From Nocardia transvalensis (GTDB lineage: Bacteria; Actinomycetota; Actinomycetes; Mycobacteriales; Mycobacteriaceae), in the NCBI RefSeq assembly GCF_015477765.1, contig NZ_JADLQQ010000013.1, positions 62,001 through 126,000 of the forward strand: 64,000 nt of DNA, written 5' to 3'. The notes beneath the pieces were generated by a model. That model was not told the DNA's origin. It did no database searches and saw nothing but the letters and a program-made list of their open reading frames with translations. Numbering within the stretch: the first letter of the stretch is position 1; each line of letters starts with the position of its first letter. The position numbers and the translations under genes are program-made. Positions 25,137 through 33,453 of the stretch are shown in pieces.

Positions 25137-26480
25137 GTGACGCTGCTGGAGATCTTCCCGTCATTGCGGTCGGGAATGCCTTCCCCGCGACTCGACACCA
25201 TGATCTGGCCGTGCGAAACCCACTACGACGACCTCGGCCGCATCACCGTCGGCGGCGTTGCCCTCGCCGATATCGCCGACCAGTACGGCACCCCCACCTA
25301 CGTCCTGGACGAGACCGAGGTACGCCGGCGCTGCCAGGCCTACCGGAAGTACTTCCCCGACGCCGAGATCATCTATGCGGCCAAGGCCCTGCTGACCAAG
25401 TCGGTGGCCAAGTGGATCACCGAGGAGGGGCTGTCGGTGGACGTGTGTTCGGCCGGCGAGCTGTCCATCGCGCTGGCCGCCGACGTCGACCCGCAGCGCA
25501 TCGTGCTGCACGGCAGCGGTAAGCCGTTCTGTGAGCTGGAGACGGCGGTGGCCGCGGGTGTCGGCCGTATCGTCGTCGACTCGCTCACCGAGGTGACGCT
25601 GCTGGCGGCACTGGCCAATCGGCCGCAGCAGGTCCTGCTGCGCCTGTCCCCCGATATCGACGTGCACGGCCATCCGGCCGTGCGGACCGGCGTGACGGAT
25701 CAGAAGTTCGGCCTGCCGCTGGGCAGCGCCCAGGCCACCGAGGCCATCGAGCGGATTCTGCGCCAGCCCAACCTCGAGCTGGTCGGCTTCCACTGCCACC
25801 TCGGCTCCCAGATCCACGACCCCGATTTCTACGGCGAGGCGGTGCGCCGCATGGTCGCCGAGATGGCCCGGGTCCGCCGCGACTACGACGTGACGCTCAC
25901 CGAGCTGGACCTCGGCGGCGGCCACGCCGTCGCCTACCGGTGCGGTGACGCCGAGATGAACCTGATCGAACTGGCCGACATCATCGACGACGCCCTCGAC
26001 GCCGCCTGCTCGCTCAACCGCTTCCCGCGCCCGCACATCGCGCTGGAGCCGGGCCGGGCCATCGTCGCCCGCGCCGGGGTGACCCTGTACCGCGTGATGG
26101 CCGTCAAGCACATCGAGGGCGGGCGCACCTGGGTGATCGTCGACGGCGGCATGAACGACAACCCGCGCGTGGCGCTCTACGGCGCCCGCTACGACGCCGT
26201 CGTCGCCAACCGTCACCCCACCGGCCCGCATATGGCCGCGACGGTGGCCGGGCGCTACTGCGAGGCGGGCGATATCCTCGCCGCCGACGTCTCGCTGCCC
26301 GCCGACCTGCGCCCCGGCGAGGTGCTGGCGATGCCCTGCACGGGCGCCTATCACCACAGCCTCGCCTCCTCCTACAACGGCGTGGGCCGTCCCCCGATCG
26401 TCTCGGTCCAGGCCGGCCGCTGCCAGCAGCTGATCCGTCGCGAAACCCCCGCCGACCTGCTCAGCCGCGACCTCGGCTGA
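25137..26480 (+). CDS. PLP-dependent decarboxylase, diaminopimelate-decarboxylase-like (LysA paralogue)
   Basis: A 447-residue fold-III PLP enzyme. It has the Schiff-base lysine in IIYAAKALLTKSV, HCHLGSQIHD, LDLGGGHAVAY for the phosphate, EPGRAIVARAG, and the C-terminal YCEAGDILAADV and CTGAYHHSLASSYN. These are DAP decarboxylase motifs, but the N-terminus (MTLLEIFPSLRSG) belongs to an actinobacterial side branch beside the true LysA. CAGGAGAAG precedes the GTG. It is inserted between cmrA and the Rv2510c-like gene. It could be a second LysA or act on ornithine- or arginine-type substrates. Confidence 0.82.
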   Translation: MTLLEIFPSLRSGMPSPRLDTMIWPCETHYDDLGRITVGGVALADIADQYGTPTYVLDETEVRRRCQAYRKYFPDAEIIYAAKALLTKSVAKWITEEGLSVDVCSAGELSIALAADVDPQRIVLHGSGKPFCELETAVAAGVGRIVVDSLTEVTLLAALANRPQQVLLRLSPDIDVHGHPAVRTGVTDQKFGLPLGSAQATEAIERILRQPNLELVGFHCHLGSQIHDPDFYGEAVRRMVAEMARVRRDYDVTLTELDLGGGHAVAYRCGDAEMNLIELADIIDDALDAACSLNRFPRPHIALEPGRAIVARAGVTLYRVMAVKHIEGGRTWVIVDGGMNDNPRVALYGARYDAVVANRHPTGPHMAATVAGRYCEAGDILAADVSLPADLRPGEVLAMPCTGAYHHSLASSYNGVGRPPIVSVQAGRCQQLIRRETPADLLSRDLG

Positions 26481-26596
26481 GCCGGACACCGGCGACCCGG
26501 CCGACTACGGCAGATCGACCGCCCCGCCCCCATCCCGGGGGATCCCTCCGGTGCGGCCGACCTACCGGGCGGCGGCCGGGCCGCCGGTCAGCCCTG

Positions 26597-28306
26597 TCAC
26601 CGCTTGCGGGTGCCGAAGATGCTGCGGCTGATTTCGCGGCCCGCGGCGGTGGCGGCCGAGCGGAGGAAGCTCTTCACCGCCGGGTTCTTCATGATGCGGT
26701 CGGCCGCCGACTCCTCGGCCGGGGCCGAGCGGGACGAGCGCGGTGCGGGCGCCGATTCCGGTTCGGCCGCAGCGACTTTCGCGGCGAGCATTTCGTAGGC
26801 CGATTCGCGGTCGACGGTTTCGCCGTACTTGGCCGCCAGCGAGCTGGACTTGGCGCGGGAGCGGATACCGTCGTCGCCGATGGTGTCCATCAGCGAACGC
26901 GGCGGGCGCAACCGGGTCCATGCGACCGGGGTGGGCGCGCCCTTCTCCGACAGCACCGTCACCACCGCCTCGCCGATTCCCAGTGAGGTGAGCGCCTTTT
27001 CGAGGTCGTAGGCGGCCGTCTTGGGATAGGTGCGCACCGTCTTCGACAACGCCTTCTGATCCTCCGGGGTGAAGGCGCGCAGCGCGTGCTGGATGCGCGC
27101 ACCCAGTTGGGACAGAACCGAATTCGGGACGTCGGTGGGCAACTGCGTGCAGAAGAACACGCCGACACCCTTGGAGCGGATCAGCTTCACCGTCTGCTCC
27201 ACCTGCTCGAGGAAGGCCTTGGAGGCGTCGTTGAACAGCAGATGCGCCTCGTCGAAGATGAACACCAGCTTGGGTTTGTCCACATCGCCGACCTCCGGCA
27301 GAGTCTGGAACAGATCGGCCAGCACCCACATCAGGAAGGTCGAGAACAACACCGGCCGCGAGGCCTGCGCACCCAATTCGAACAGCGTGATGACGCCCTG
27401 CCCGCCCTCCGTGCGCAGCAGATCGGCCGGATCCAGTTCGGGCTCACCGAAGAACGTGTCACCGCCCTCGCCCTCCAAATTGACCAGGGCCCGCAGGATC
27501 ACCCCGGCGGTGGCCGCGGACACACCGCCGATCCCCTTGAGATCATCCTTACCCTCGGGACTGGTCAGATGCTGGATGACCGCGCGCAGATCCTTCAGAT
27601 CCAGCAGCGCCAGGCCCTGTTTGTCGGCCCAGTGGAAGATCAGCCCGAGGGTGGACTCCTGCGTCTCGTTGAGCCCCAGCACCTTACTGAGCAGCACGGG
27701 ACCGAACGAGGTGATGGTGGCGCGGATGGGCACTCCGATCCCGCCGGTGCCCAGGGAGACGAACTCGGTGGGGAAACTCGCGGGCGCCCACTCGGTATCG
27801 CCGGTTTCCGCGGCGCGCGCCGTGATCTTGTCGTTGGCTTGGCCCGGCTGCGCCAAACCGGAGAGGTCGCCCTTCACGTCGGCAAGGACCACCGGAACAC
27901 CCGCGGCCGACAACTGTTCGGCGATCCCCTGCAGCGTCTTCGTCTTACCGGTGCCCGTGGCGCCCGCGACCAGGCCGTGCCGGTTGATGGTGCGCAGCGG
28001 AATCCGCACGCGCGCACTGGAATCGACCTCGTCGTCGACCACCACGGTACCCAGGTCCAATGCCGCGCCGTCGAACGCGTACCCGGCCGCGATCTCCTGC
28101 GCTACGCCGGAATCCGCACTACTGGAACCCTTTTCCGAGTCCTTCTTCGAATTACCCTGGCCTCCAACCGAATCGGCGTTCTTCTTCGATTTCGCGGCCG
28201 ACCCGGATTTCGTCCGATCCTCGGCGGATTCGCGCTCTGCCGCGTCCGCCGCCTGTTCCTCGGCTGCCTTCCGGGCCGCCGCCGCCTTCTTCTGAGGGCT
28301 TGTCAT
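26597..28306 (-). CDS. HerA/DUF853-family ATPase (Rv2510c-like)
   Basis: A 569-residue protein. After a charged disordered N-terminus (residues 1-75) comes a HerA/FtsK-type ATPase: Walker A GATGTGKTKTLQ near residue 105-120, Walker B VFIFDEAHLLF near 340-350, an Arg-containing segment and a Gln sensor. The C-terminal tail (residues 495-569) is predicted disordered except for a terminal helix. Its role is unknown; related proteins may pump DNA or remodel filaments. GGAGG lies 7 bases before the ATG at 28306. It diverges from orn, as Rv2510c does from Rv2511. Confidence 0.85.
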   Translation of the reverse strand: MTSPQKKAAAARKAAEEQAADAAERESAEDRTKSGSAAKSKKNADSVGGQGNSKKDSEKGSSSADSGVAQEIAAGYAFDGAALDLGTVVVDDEVDSSARVRIPLRTINRHGLVAGATGTGKTKTLQGIAEQLSAAGVPVVLADVKGDLSGLAQPGQANDKITARAAETGDTEWAPASFPTEFVSLGTGGIGVPIRATITSFGPVLLSKVLGLNETQESTLGLIFHWADKQGLALLDLKDLRAVIQHLTSPEGKDDLKGIGGVSAATAGVILRALVNLEGEGGDTFFGEPELDPADLLRTEGGQGVITLFELGAQASRPVLFSTFLMWVLADLFQTLPEVGDVDKPKLVFIFDEAHLLFNDASKAFLEQVEQTVKLIRSKGVGVFFCTQLPTDVPNSVLSQLGARIQHALRAFTPEDQKALSKTVRTYPKTAAYDLEKALTSLGIGEAVVTVLSEKGAPTPVAWTRLRPPRSLMDTIGDDGIRSRAKSSSLAAKYGETVDRESAYEMLAAKVAAAEPESAPAPRSSRSAPAEESAADRIMKNPAVKSFLRSAATAAGREISRSIFGTRKR

Positions 28307-28491
28307 CGCCGATCCTCCGTCCGCCCTGCCAACTATCCGCCAACATTGCCGACCGCCTGAACCAAGCACGGATGCTGCGCAAACCATAACTCCGAGGCAC
28401 CGCCGATGGGCGGCAACCGGCCTGACGGCAATCGCGTCGCAACGCCACGGACCGCCCGGGCCACCACCGCGCACCCAGTAATGTGGCGCGG

Positions 28492-29130
28492 GTGTCCGAC
28501 AAACTCATGGTGTGGATCGATTGCGAGATGACCGGCCTGCGCCTGGACAGCGACAAGCTGATCGAGGTGGCCGCGCTCGTGACCGACAGCGACCTGAACA
28601 TTCTCGGTGAGGGTGTGGACATCGTCATCCACGCCGACGATGCGGCGCTCGCCGCGATGCCGCCCGTCGTCCAGGAGATGCATGCCCGCTCCGGCCTGAC
28701 CGACGAGGTGCGCCGATCCACCGTCACCCTGGAAGAAGCCGAGCAGCAGATCCTGGATTACGTCAAGGAATGGGTCCCCACGCCGGGAACCGTCCCGCTG
28801 GCCGGCAACTCCATCGCCACCGACCGCGGTTTCCTCGCCCGGGATATGCCCGCCCTCGATTCGCACCTGCATTACCGCATGATCGATGTGAGCTCGATCA
28901 AAGAACTATGCCGGCGCTGGTATCCGCGCATCTACTTCGGCCAGCCGGAGAAGGGCCTCACCCACCGCGCCCTGGCCGATATCAAGGAGTCCATCCGCGA
29001 ACTCGAGTACTACCGCCGCACCGCCTTCGTCCCCGCGCCGGGCCCGTCGACCACCGAGATCGCGGCCGTCGCCGCCCAGCTCGGCGCCGCCCCCACCACC
29101 CAGGAAACCACCCCTGACCACACCGATTAG
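28492..29130 (+). CDS. orn: Oligoribonuclease
   Basis: A 212-residue DEDDh 3'-5' exonuclease that degrades short RNAs and pGpG. VWIDCEMTGL (Asp, Glu), AGNSIATDRGFL (Asp) and LTHRALADI (His, Asp) are the catalytic motifs, and HYRMIDVSSIKELCRRWYPR is near-invariant in the family. It is essential for nanoRNA turnover in many bacteria. I use the GTG at 28492 (VSDKLMVWID), which best matches relatives; a GTG at 28483 is also in frame. No strong ribosome site is visible, so the message may be nearly leaderless. tRNA-His follows after 52 bases. Confidence 0.93.
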   Translation: MSDKLMVWIDCEMTGLRLDSDKLIEVAALVTDSDLNILGEGVDIVIHADDAALAAMPPVVQEMHARSGLTDEVRRSTVTLEEAEQQILDYVKEWVPTPGTVPLAGNSIATDRGFLARDMPALDSHLHYRMIDVSSIKELCRRWYPRIYFGQPEKGLTHRALADIKESIRELEYYRRTAFVPAPGPSTTEIAAVAAQLGAAPTTQETTPDHTD

Positions 29131-29182
29131 GTGTCGCCCAGGGATTCGCGTTACGATCTAGCGCGCCGGAAACAACCGGCAA

Positions 29183-29255
29183 TGGTGACCGTAGTTCAGT
29201 TGGTAGAGCACCAGGTTGTGATCCTGGCTGTCGCGGGTTCGAGTCCCGTCGGTCA
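29183..29255 (+). tRNA. tRNA-His (GTG anticodon)
   Basis: The acceptor arms GTGACCG and CGGTCAC pair, the anticodon loop TTGTGAT lies between CCAGG and CCTGG with anticodon GTG at 29216-29218, and the T arm carries GGTTCGAGTCC. An extra G at 29182 opposite the discriminator C at 29255 is the G-1:C73 pair unique to tRNA-His. CCA is not encoded. Confidence 0.96.
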
Positions 29256-29259
29256 CCCG

Positions 29260-29295
29260 AAAGGGCCAGGTCGGAGATCAACTTCCGACCTGGCC
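29260..29295 (+). terminator. Intrinsic terminator after tRNA-His
   Basis: AGGGCCAGGTCGGA and TCCGACCTGGCCCT form a perfect 14-bp stem with an 8-base loop, starting 5 bases after the tRNA and followed by CTTGCT. The remaining sequence to 29418 shows no gene. Confidence 0.8.
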
Positions 29296-29418
29296 CTCTT
29301 GCTACTCGCTGCCGCTGTCGCCCTCCCGTCGGCAGCCATCGATTGTCAGCGCGCATTCTCCAGACACGAACAGGCGCAGCGATTATCGGCCGCAGACGGT
29401 GGCTGTGCGACCGGTCGC

Positions 29419-30402
29419 TCAGAACGTGTAGGCGTCGAGTTCGGCCAGGTAGCGGGCGCGGGTGGGCTCGTCGATGAAAGAGGCCTCGAAGGAATTGCGG
29501 GCCAGGGTGCGCAGGTGATCGACGGTCAGGTCCAGGGCGGCCTGGATGCCGTCGAAATTCTCGTGGACGTAGCCGCCGAAATAGGCCGGGTCGTCGGAAT
29601 TGACCGTGGCGACCAAGCCGAGGTCGAGCATCCGGCGCAGCGGGTGATCGGCCAGCCGGTCCACCACGCGCAGCCGCACATTGGAGAACGGGCACACCGT
29701 CAGCGGGATTCGCTCCCGCACCAGCCGCTCGACCAGCATCGGATCCTCCAGGACCCGGATGCCGTGGTCGATCCGCTCGACACCCAGCACATCCAGCGCC
29801 TCGGCCACATACGCCGCCGGTCCCTCCTCACCGGCATGCGCGACGGCGCGCAGCCCCAGCTCGCGGGCGCGCCGGTAGACCGCGGCGAATTTGGCGGGCG
29901 GGTGACCGACCTCCGCGGAATCCAGGCCGACCGCGACGATCCGATCCAGATACGGCTCGGCGGCGTTCAGGGTCTCCAGGGCGGATTCGGCGGACAGGTC
30001 CCGCAGGAAGCACATGATCAGCGCGGTCGAGATGCCGTAGCGCTGCTCACTGTCGTACAGCGCCTTCCACAGCCCGTCGATCACGGTCGCGAAGGGCACG
30101 CCGCGGGCCGTGTGCGCCTGCGGGTCGAAGAAGATCTCGGCATGGCGGACACCCTCCGCGCTCGCCCGGGACAGATAGGCCTCGGCCAGGTCGGTGAAGT
30201 CCTGTTCGGTCTGCAACACGTCCGTCAGCCGGTAGTAGAGGTCGAGGAACGACTGCAGGTCCTCGAACCGGTAGGCGGCCCGCAGCTCCTCTACCGAGGC
30301 GAACGGCAGCTCGGTGCCGTCGCGCTCGGCCAGCGCGAATGCCAGCTCCGGTTCCAGGGTTCCTTCGATGTGCAGGTGCAGTTCGGCTTTCGGTACGGGC
30401 AT
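29419..30402 (-). CDS. Adenosine deaminase family protein, possibly adenine deaminase
   Basis: A 327-residue zinc amidohydrolase. Metal and catalytic motifs are KAELHLHIEGT, AHAGEEG, ERIDHGIR and VNSDDPAYFGGY. The family includes adenosine deaminase (about 340 residues) and the shorter adenine deaminases; the SDDPAYFGGY ending, where adenosine deaminases have SLDDP with a smaller residue pattern, favours adenine as substrate. It would salvage purines by making hypoxanthine or inosine. It follows the L,D-transpeptidase gene by 9 bases on the same strand and may be co-transcribed, with no functional link evident. Confidence 0.85.
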   Translation of the reverse strand: MPVPKAELHLHIEGTLEPELAFALAERDGTELPFASVEELRAAYRFEDLQSFLDLYYRLTDVLQTEQDFTDLAEAYLSRASAEGVRHAEIFFDPQAHTARGVPFATVIDGLWKALYDSEQRYGISTALIMCFLRDLSAESALETLNAAEPYLDRIVAVGLDSAEVGHPPAKFAAVYRRARELGLRAVAHAGEEGPAAYVAEALDVLGVERIDHGIRVLEDPMLVERLVRERIPLTVCPFSNVRLRVVDRLADHPLRRMLDLGLVATVNSDDPAYFGGYVHENFDGIQAALDLTVDHLRTLARNSFEASFIDEPTRARYLAELDAYTF

Positions 30403-30411
30403 CCGGGCATC

Positions 30412-31617
30412 TTAGCCCTGCTCGGCGTTGCCTGCTTTCCACTCCGCCCAGGGGATGTTCCAATCGCCCAGCCCGTCCACGCCCGACAGGGTGCCGCCCA
30501 CGGTGTTCTTCACGATCGCGATATCGCCGCGTTTGGCGTTGTCGTGCACCCATTTGGCGTCGGCCGGGCTCAGGTTCAGGCAGCCGTGACTGGTGTTCGA
30601 ATAGCCCTGCTGGCCCACCGACCAGGGCGCGGAGTGCATAAAGATGCCGCTGTAGGACATGCGGGTGGCCCAGTCCACCGGGATGCGGTAGCCGTCCGGT
30701 CCGGTCGCCGAGACGCCATAGGTGGAGGAATCCATGATGATGCGGTCGAAGCGATCGCTGATGATGTAGATGCCGTTGTCGGTGGGCGTGGAATTCTTCC
30801 CCATCGAGGTCGGCATGGTCCGGATGACCTCACCGTTGCGTTCGACGGTCACCGTCTTGGTGTTGTCGTCCGCGGTGAAGATCACCGCGTCACCGATGGT
30901 GAATGCGGCACGGATGTCGGCGTCGCCGACCAGACCGTTGCCGAAATCACGACCGTAGGCGTTCACCTCGACCGCGACCTTGGTGCCCGGCGCCCAGAAA
31001 TGCTCGGGCCGCCAGCGCACCTCCCGGTTGCTCACCCAGTAGAACGCGCCCTCGACCGGCGGCACGGTTGTGATCTTGATCGCTGCCTGCACGGCGCGCC
31101 GATCCGGGATGTTCTCGTCGAACTGGATGGCCACGGGCTGTCCGATGCCCACCACCTCGTTGTCGCCGGGCAGCAACCAGGGGTGGGTGCGGTTGCGCGG
31201 CGCCAAGGTGGTGAAACTCACGACAGTGGTGGCTGTCCCGCCGAGACCGATCGCCTCGGCCTGCAACCGATAGGTGCGCCCGAAACCGAGCTGCTCGGTC
31301 GACTGCCAGGACCGGCCGTCCGGCGCGATCTGCCCCGCGACGGGGCGGCCTTCGGGATTGGTCAAGGTCACACCGGTGATCTGGCCGTTGTCGACACGCA
31401 GCAGCAGCGGATCCGCGGGCGAGACACCGACCGCGCCGTCGGCGATCGGCGAAACGAGCTGGGGCTGAATAAGTTCGGCGATCGGTTTGGCCTGCGGACT
31501 TGCCCCCTGCTCACTCGCCCGCGACTTACTGCATCCGGTGACCGCCAACGCCAGCACGGAAACCACGGCCAGCCACCCCAGCACCCTCGACCGATGCCGA
31601 CGCCGCCATATGCTCAT
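30412..31617 (-). CDS. L,D-transpeptidase lipoprotein (LdtMt2-like)
   Basis: A 401-residue exported enzyme that makes 3-3 peptidoglycan cross-links. A lipobox signal peptide ends VLALAVTGC (Cys29). Two Ig-like domains cover residues about 45-250, and the YkuD catalytic domain covers about 250-375 with His328, Ser343, His344 and Cys346 in the HSA...SHGCLNLS motif. Domain order and the C-terminal Trp-rich tail match LdtMt2. It is the target class of carbapenems. The ATG at 31617 is chosen because it starts the signal peptide; the longer frame is not codon-biased. Confidence 0.92.
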   Translation of the reverse strand: MSIWRRRHRSRVLGWLAVVSVLALAVTGCSKSRASEQGASPQAKPIAELIQPQLVSPIADGAVGVSPADPLLLRVDNGQITGVTLTNPEGRPVAGQIAPDGRSWQSTEQLGFGRTYRLQAEAIGLGGTATTVVSFTTLAPRNRTHPWLLPGDNEVVGIGQPVAIQFDENIPDRRAVQAAIKITTVPPVEGAFYWVSNREVRWRPEHFWAPGTKVAVEVNAYGRDFGNGLVGDADIRAAFTIGDAVIFTADDNTKTVTVERNGEVIRTMPTSMGKNSTPTDNGIYIISDRFDRIIMDSSTYGVSATGPDGYRIPVDWATRMSYSGIFMHSAPWSVGQQGYSNTSHGCLNLSPADAKWVHDNAKRGDIAIVKNTVGGTLSGVDGLGDWNIPWAEWKAGNAEQG

Positions 31618-31868
31618 GTCCAACCCCGTTCCCAGTCTCGCGCAACCCCGCGGGCCGATCGAGACACCTTCCAACCATTCTGCCAGCCAGAAAGACCCGA
31701 GACGCCGAGACGACACCCCGGTTTCCCCCTTCATCCGCCCCCACCCCCAATCCGTTAACAACCCCCTCCCACCCCCCTTGAACAGGCGATTTCACTTTCC
31801 CCACCACGGCCTGTTATCGTTTTCCCCGCACCGGAACGGAGCCCACCGCCCCGCCCGGCAAGCATCAC

Positions 31869-31941
<73 letters not shown>

Positions 31942-32130
31942 CCATTTTCCACTCACACACCGAATCCTCGGGTCCCGTGCTCCAGTGCGTTGGAACACGC
32001 TTCGGATTTCGCTTCCACCAACGGTTTTCATGCGTCGGGCGAGATTGGTGCCGGTGGTTTGGCATGTGGATGCCTGGTCGGCGCTTCATCCGACCAGGCA
32101 TCCAGGCAGTGACCCTTAATGTCGCTGCGG

Positions 32131-33045
32131 TTATCGGTGCGACGGCCGCCACAGGTGTGCGCCGCCGCCGTATTGGCGACTGCTGGTCGTCGTGGTGGTC
32201 GTTCGGGTGTCGCGACCGCCGCTGGATCCCCGCACGAGCATTGCGGCGATTGCGCCCGCGATGGCGGCGATGAGCAGGCCGATCGGGAGCGCCCACCACT
32301 TCGCGTTCGACTCGTGGGCGGGTGCTGTGTTTGCCTGGTCGTCGGCAGGCGCCGGAGCGGCAGCCTCGCCAGGGGCGGGGCCGGGTGTCGACACGTCGAT
32401 GCCGGCGAGCTGGCCGGCGATCTCGGGCGGCACGGTGGCGAAGCCGTCCGCCTGACTCCAGCGAACCTCGACCGGAGAGCCGTTCTGGCCGCTGAAGGTC
32501 TGGCTGTAGACGCCATCGGCGACCGTGGTGTCGGTCATCGGGCTACCGAGCACGCCATCGGTCGCGTGCAGGTGCGACCACGCGGTTCGCATCGGACCGC
32601 GCACCAGCCAGGCACCGTTCTGCGGACTCCACTGGATCGTGGCCCCATCCGCCGCCGAGAACTCGCTGTAGCGAGCCGTGCCGGCGACCGGGGCGTCCGA
32701 CTCGTCGTTCTTGGGGTAGCCCAGGCCGGCATCGGGGCCGCCCAGCGCCAGATATTTGTCGAGGATGGCGCCGTACATCACCTTCGCGCCCGTATCCGGC
32801 GAGTAGATGATCTTCCCACCTCGATAATCCTGCGCCGCCCCGCCGGGCCCGAACGCATACGGTTCGCCGACCTTCTCACCCAGCGGCGACGACGCGCCGC
32901 CTTTCTCCCGGTAGTGCGCATCGATCGCGGCATCCGCACCGGCAGGCTGCGCCGACACCGGCGGGCCCAGCAACATTCCCACGCTCAGCGTGGCAGCGCA
33001 GCCCAACCCGGCCAGCGCGGACACCGTCTTCTTCCACTGCCCCAT
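32131..33045 (-). CDS. LGFP-repeat cell-wall protein
   Basis: A 304-residue exported protein with signal peptide (residues 1-32, ending VSAQPA). Four LGFP-type repeats follow between about 35 and 205 (ASSPLGEKVGEPYAFGPGG, AGLGYPKNDESDA, GVLGSPMTDTT and related). A Pro/Ala linker, a single transmembrane helix (residues 250-275) and a Thr/Arg-rich cytoplasmic tail complete it. LGFP repeats are thought to bind the mycolyl-arabinogalactan layer in Corynebacteriales. GGAGG precedes the ATG at 33045. It follows the glycine-rich membrane gene by 60 bases on the same strand. Confidence 0.88.
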   Translation of the reverse strand: MGQWKKTVSALAGLGCAATLSVGMLLGPPVSAQPAGADAAIDAHYREKGGASSPLGEKVGEPYAFGPGGAAQDYRGGKIIYSPDTGAKVMYGAILDKYLALGGPDAGLGYPKNDESDAPVAGTARYSEFSAADGATIQWSPQNGAWLVRGPMRTAWSHLHATDGVLGSPMTDTTVADGVYSQTFSGQNGSPVEVRWSQADGFATVPPEIAGQLAGIDVSTPGPAPGEAAAPAPADDQANTAPAHESNAKWWALPIGLLIAAIAGAIAAMLVRGSSGGRDTRTTTTTTSSRQYGGGAHLWRPSHR

Positions 33046-33105
33046 CGAAAGCCTCCTCGAGAATGGGCCGACATCGAACGCGGCCGTCATGTGCAGGCAA
33101 ACGCA

Positions 33106-33366
33106 TCAGTGCAGTTCGCTGGTTCTCGACTTCGTAGCGAACCCGACGATCGCGGCGACAATGGCGCCGACCACGCCGCCACCGGCAACCTGGGCGAGGA
33201 TCTGACCGAAATCCAGCCCGCTACTGGTGGCGGCTTGGATGATCCCTCCGGTGATCCCCCCGCCGACCGCCCCGGCCGCACCGCTCACAGCCGGGCCCAT
33301 CGGGCTCTTGGCTCCCCCGACCCCGCCACCGACCAGCCCGCCGAGCAGACCCAAAAGCCACTCCAT
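33106..33366 (-). CDS. Small glycine-rich membrane protein (86 residues)
   Basis: It starts MEWLLGLLGGLVGGGVGG with GAGGGAGG 5 bases upstream of this ATG; a start nine codons earlier lacks a ribosome site. Glycine-zipper stretches form two probable membrane helices (residues 3-22 and 62-80) around a third Ala/Gly segment. The family is not recognised; the shape resembles glycine-zipper membrane peptides. It is probably co-transcribed with the LGFP-repeat wall protein downstream. Confidence 0.7.
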   Translation of the reverse strand: MEWLLGLLGGLVGGGVGGAKSPMGPAVSGAAGAVGGGITGGIIQAATSSGLDFGQILAQVAGGGVVGAIVAAIVGFATKSRTSELH

Positions 33367-33453
33367 GCTGCCTCCCTCTAACGTGACGGACATTACATAG
33401 CCGGGGATAGCCGAGGAGTTGCCAATTAAACCGGGCTCACCCGACGGGCACGC

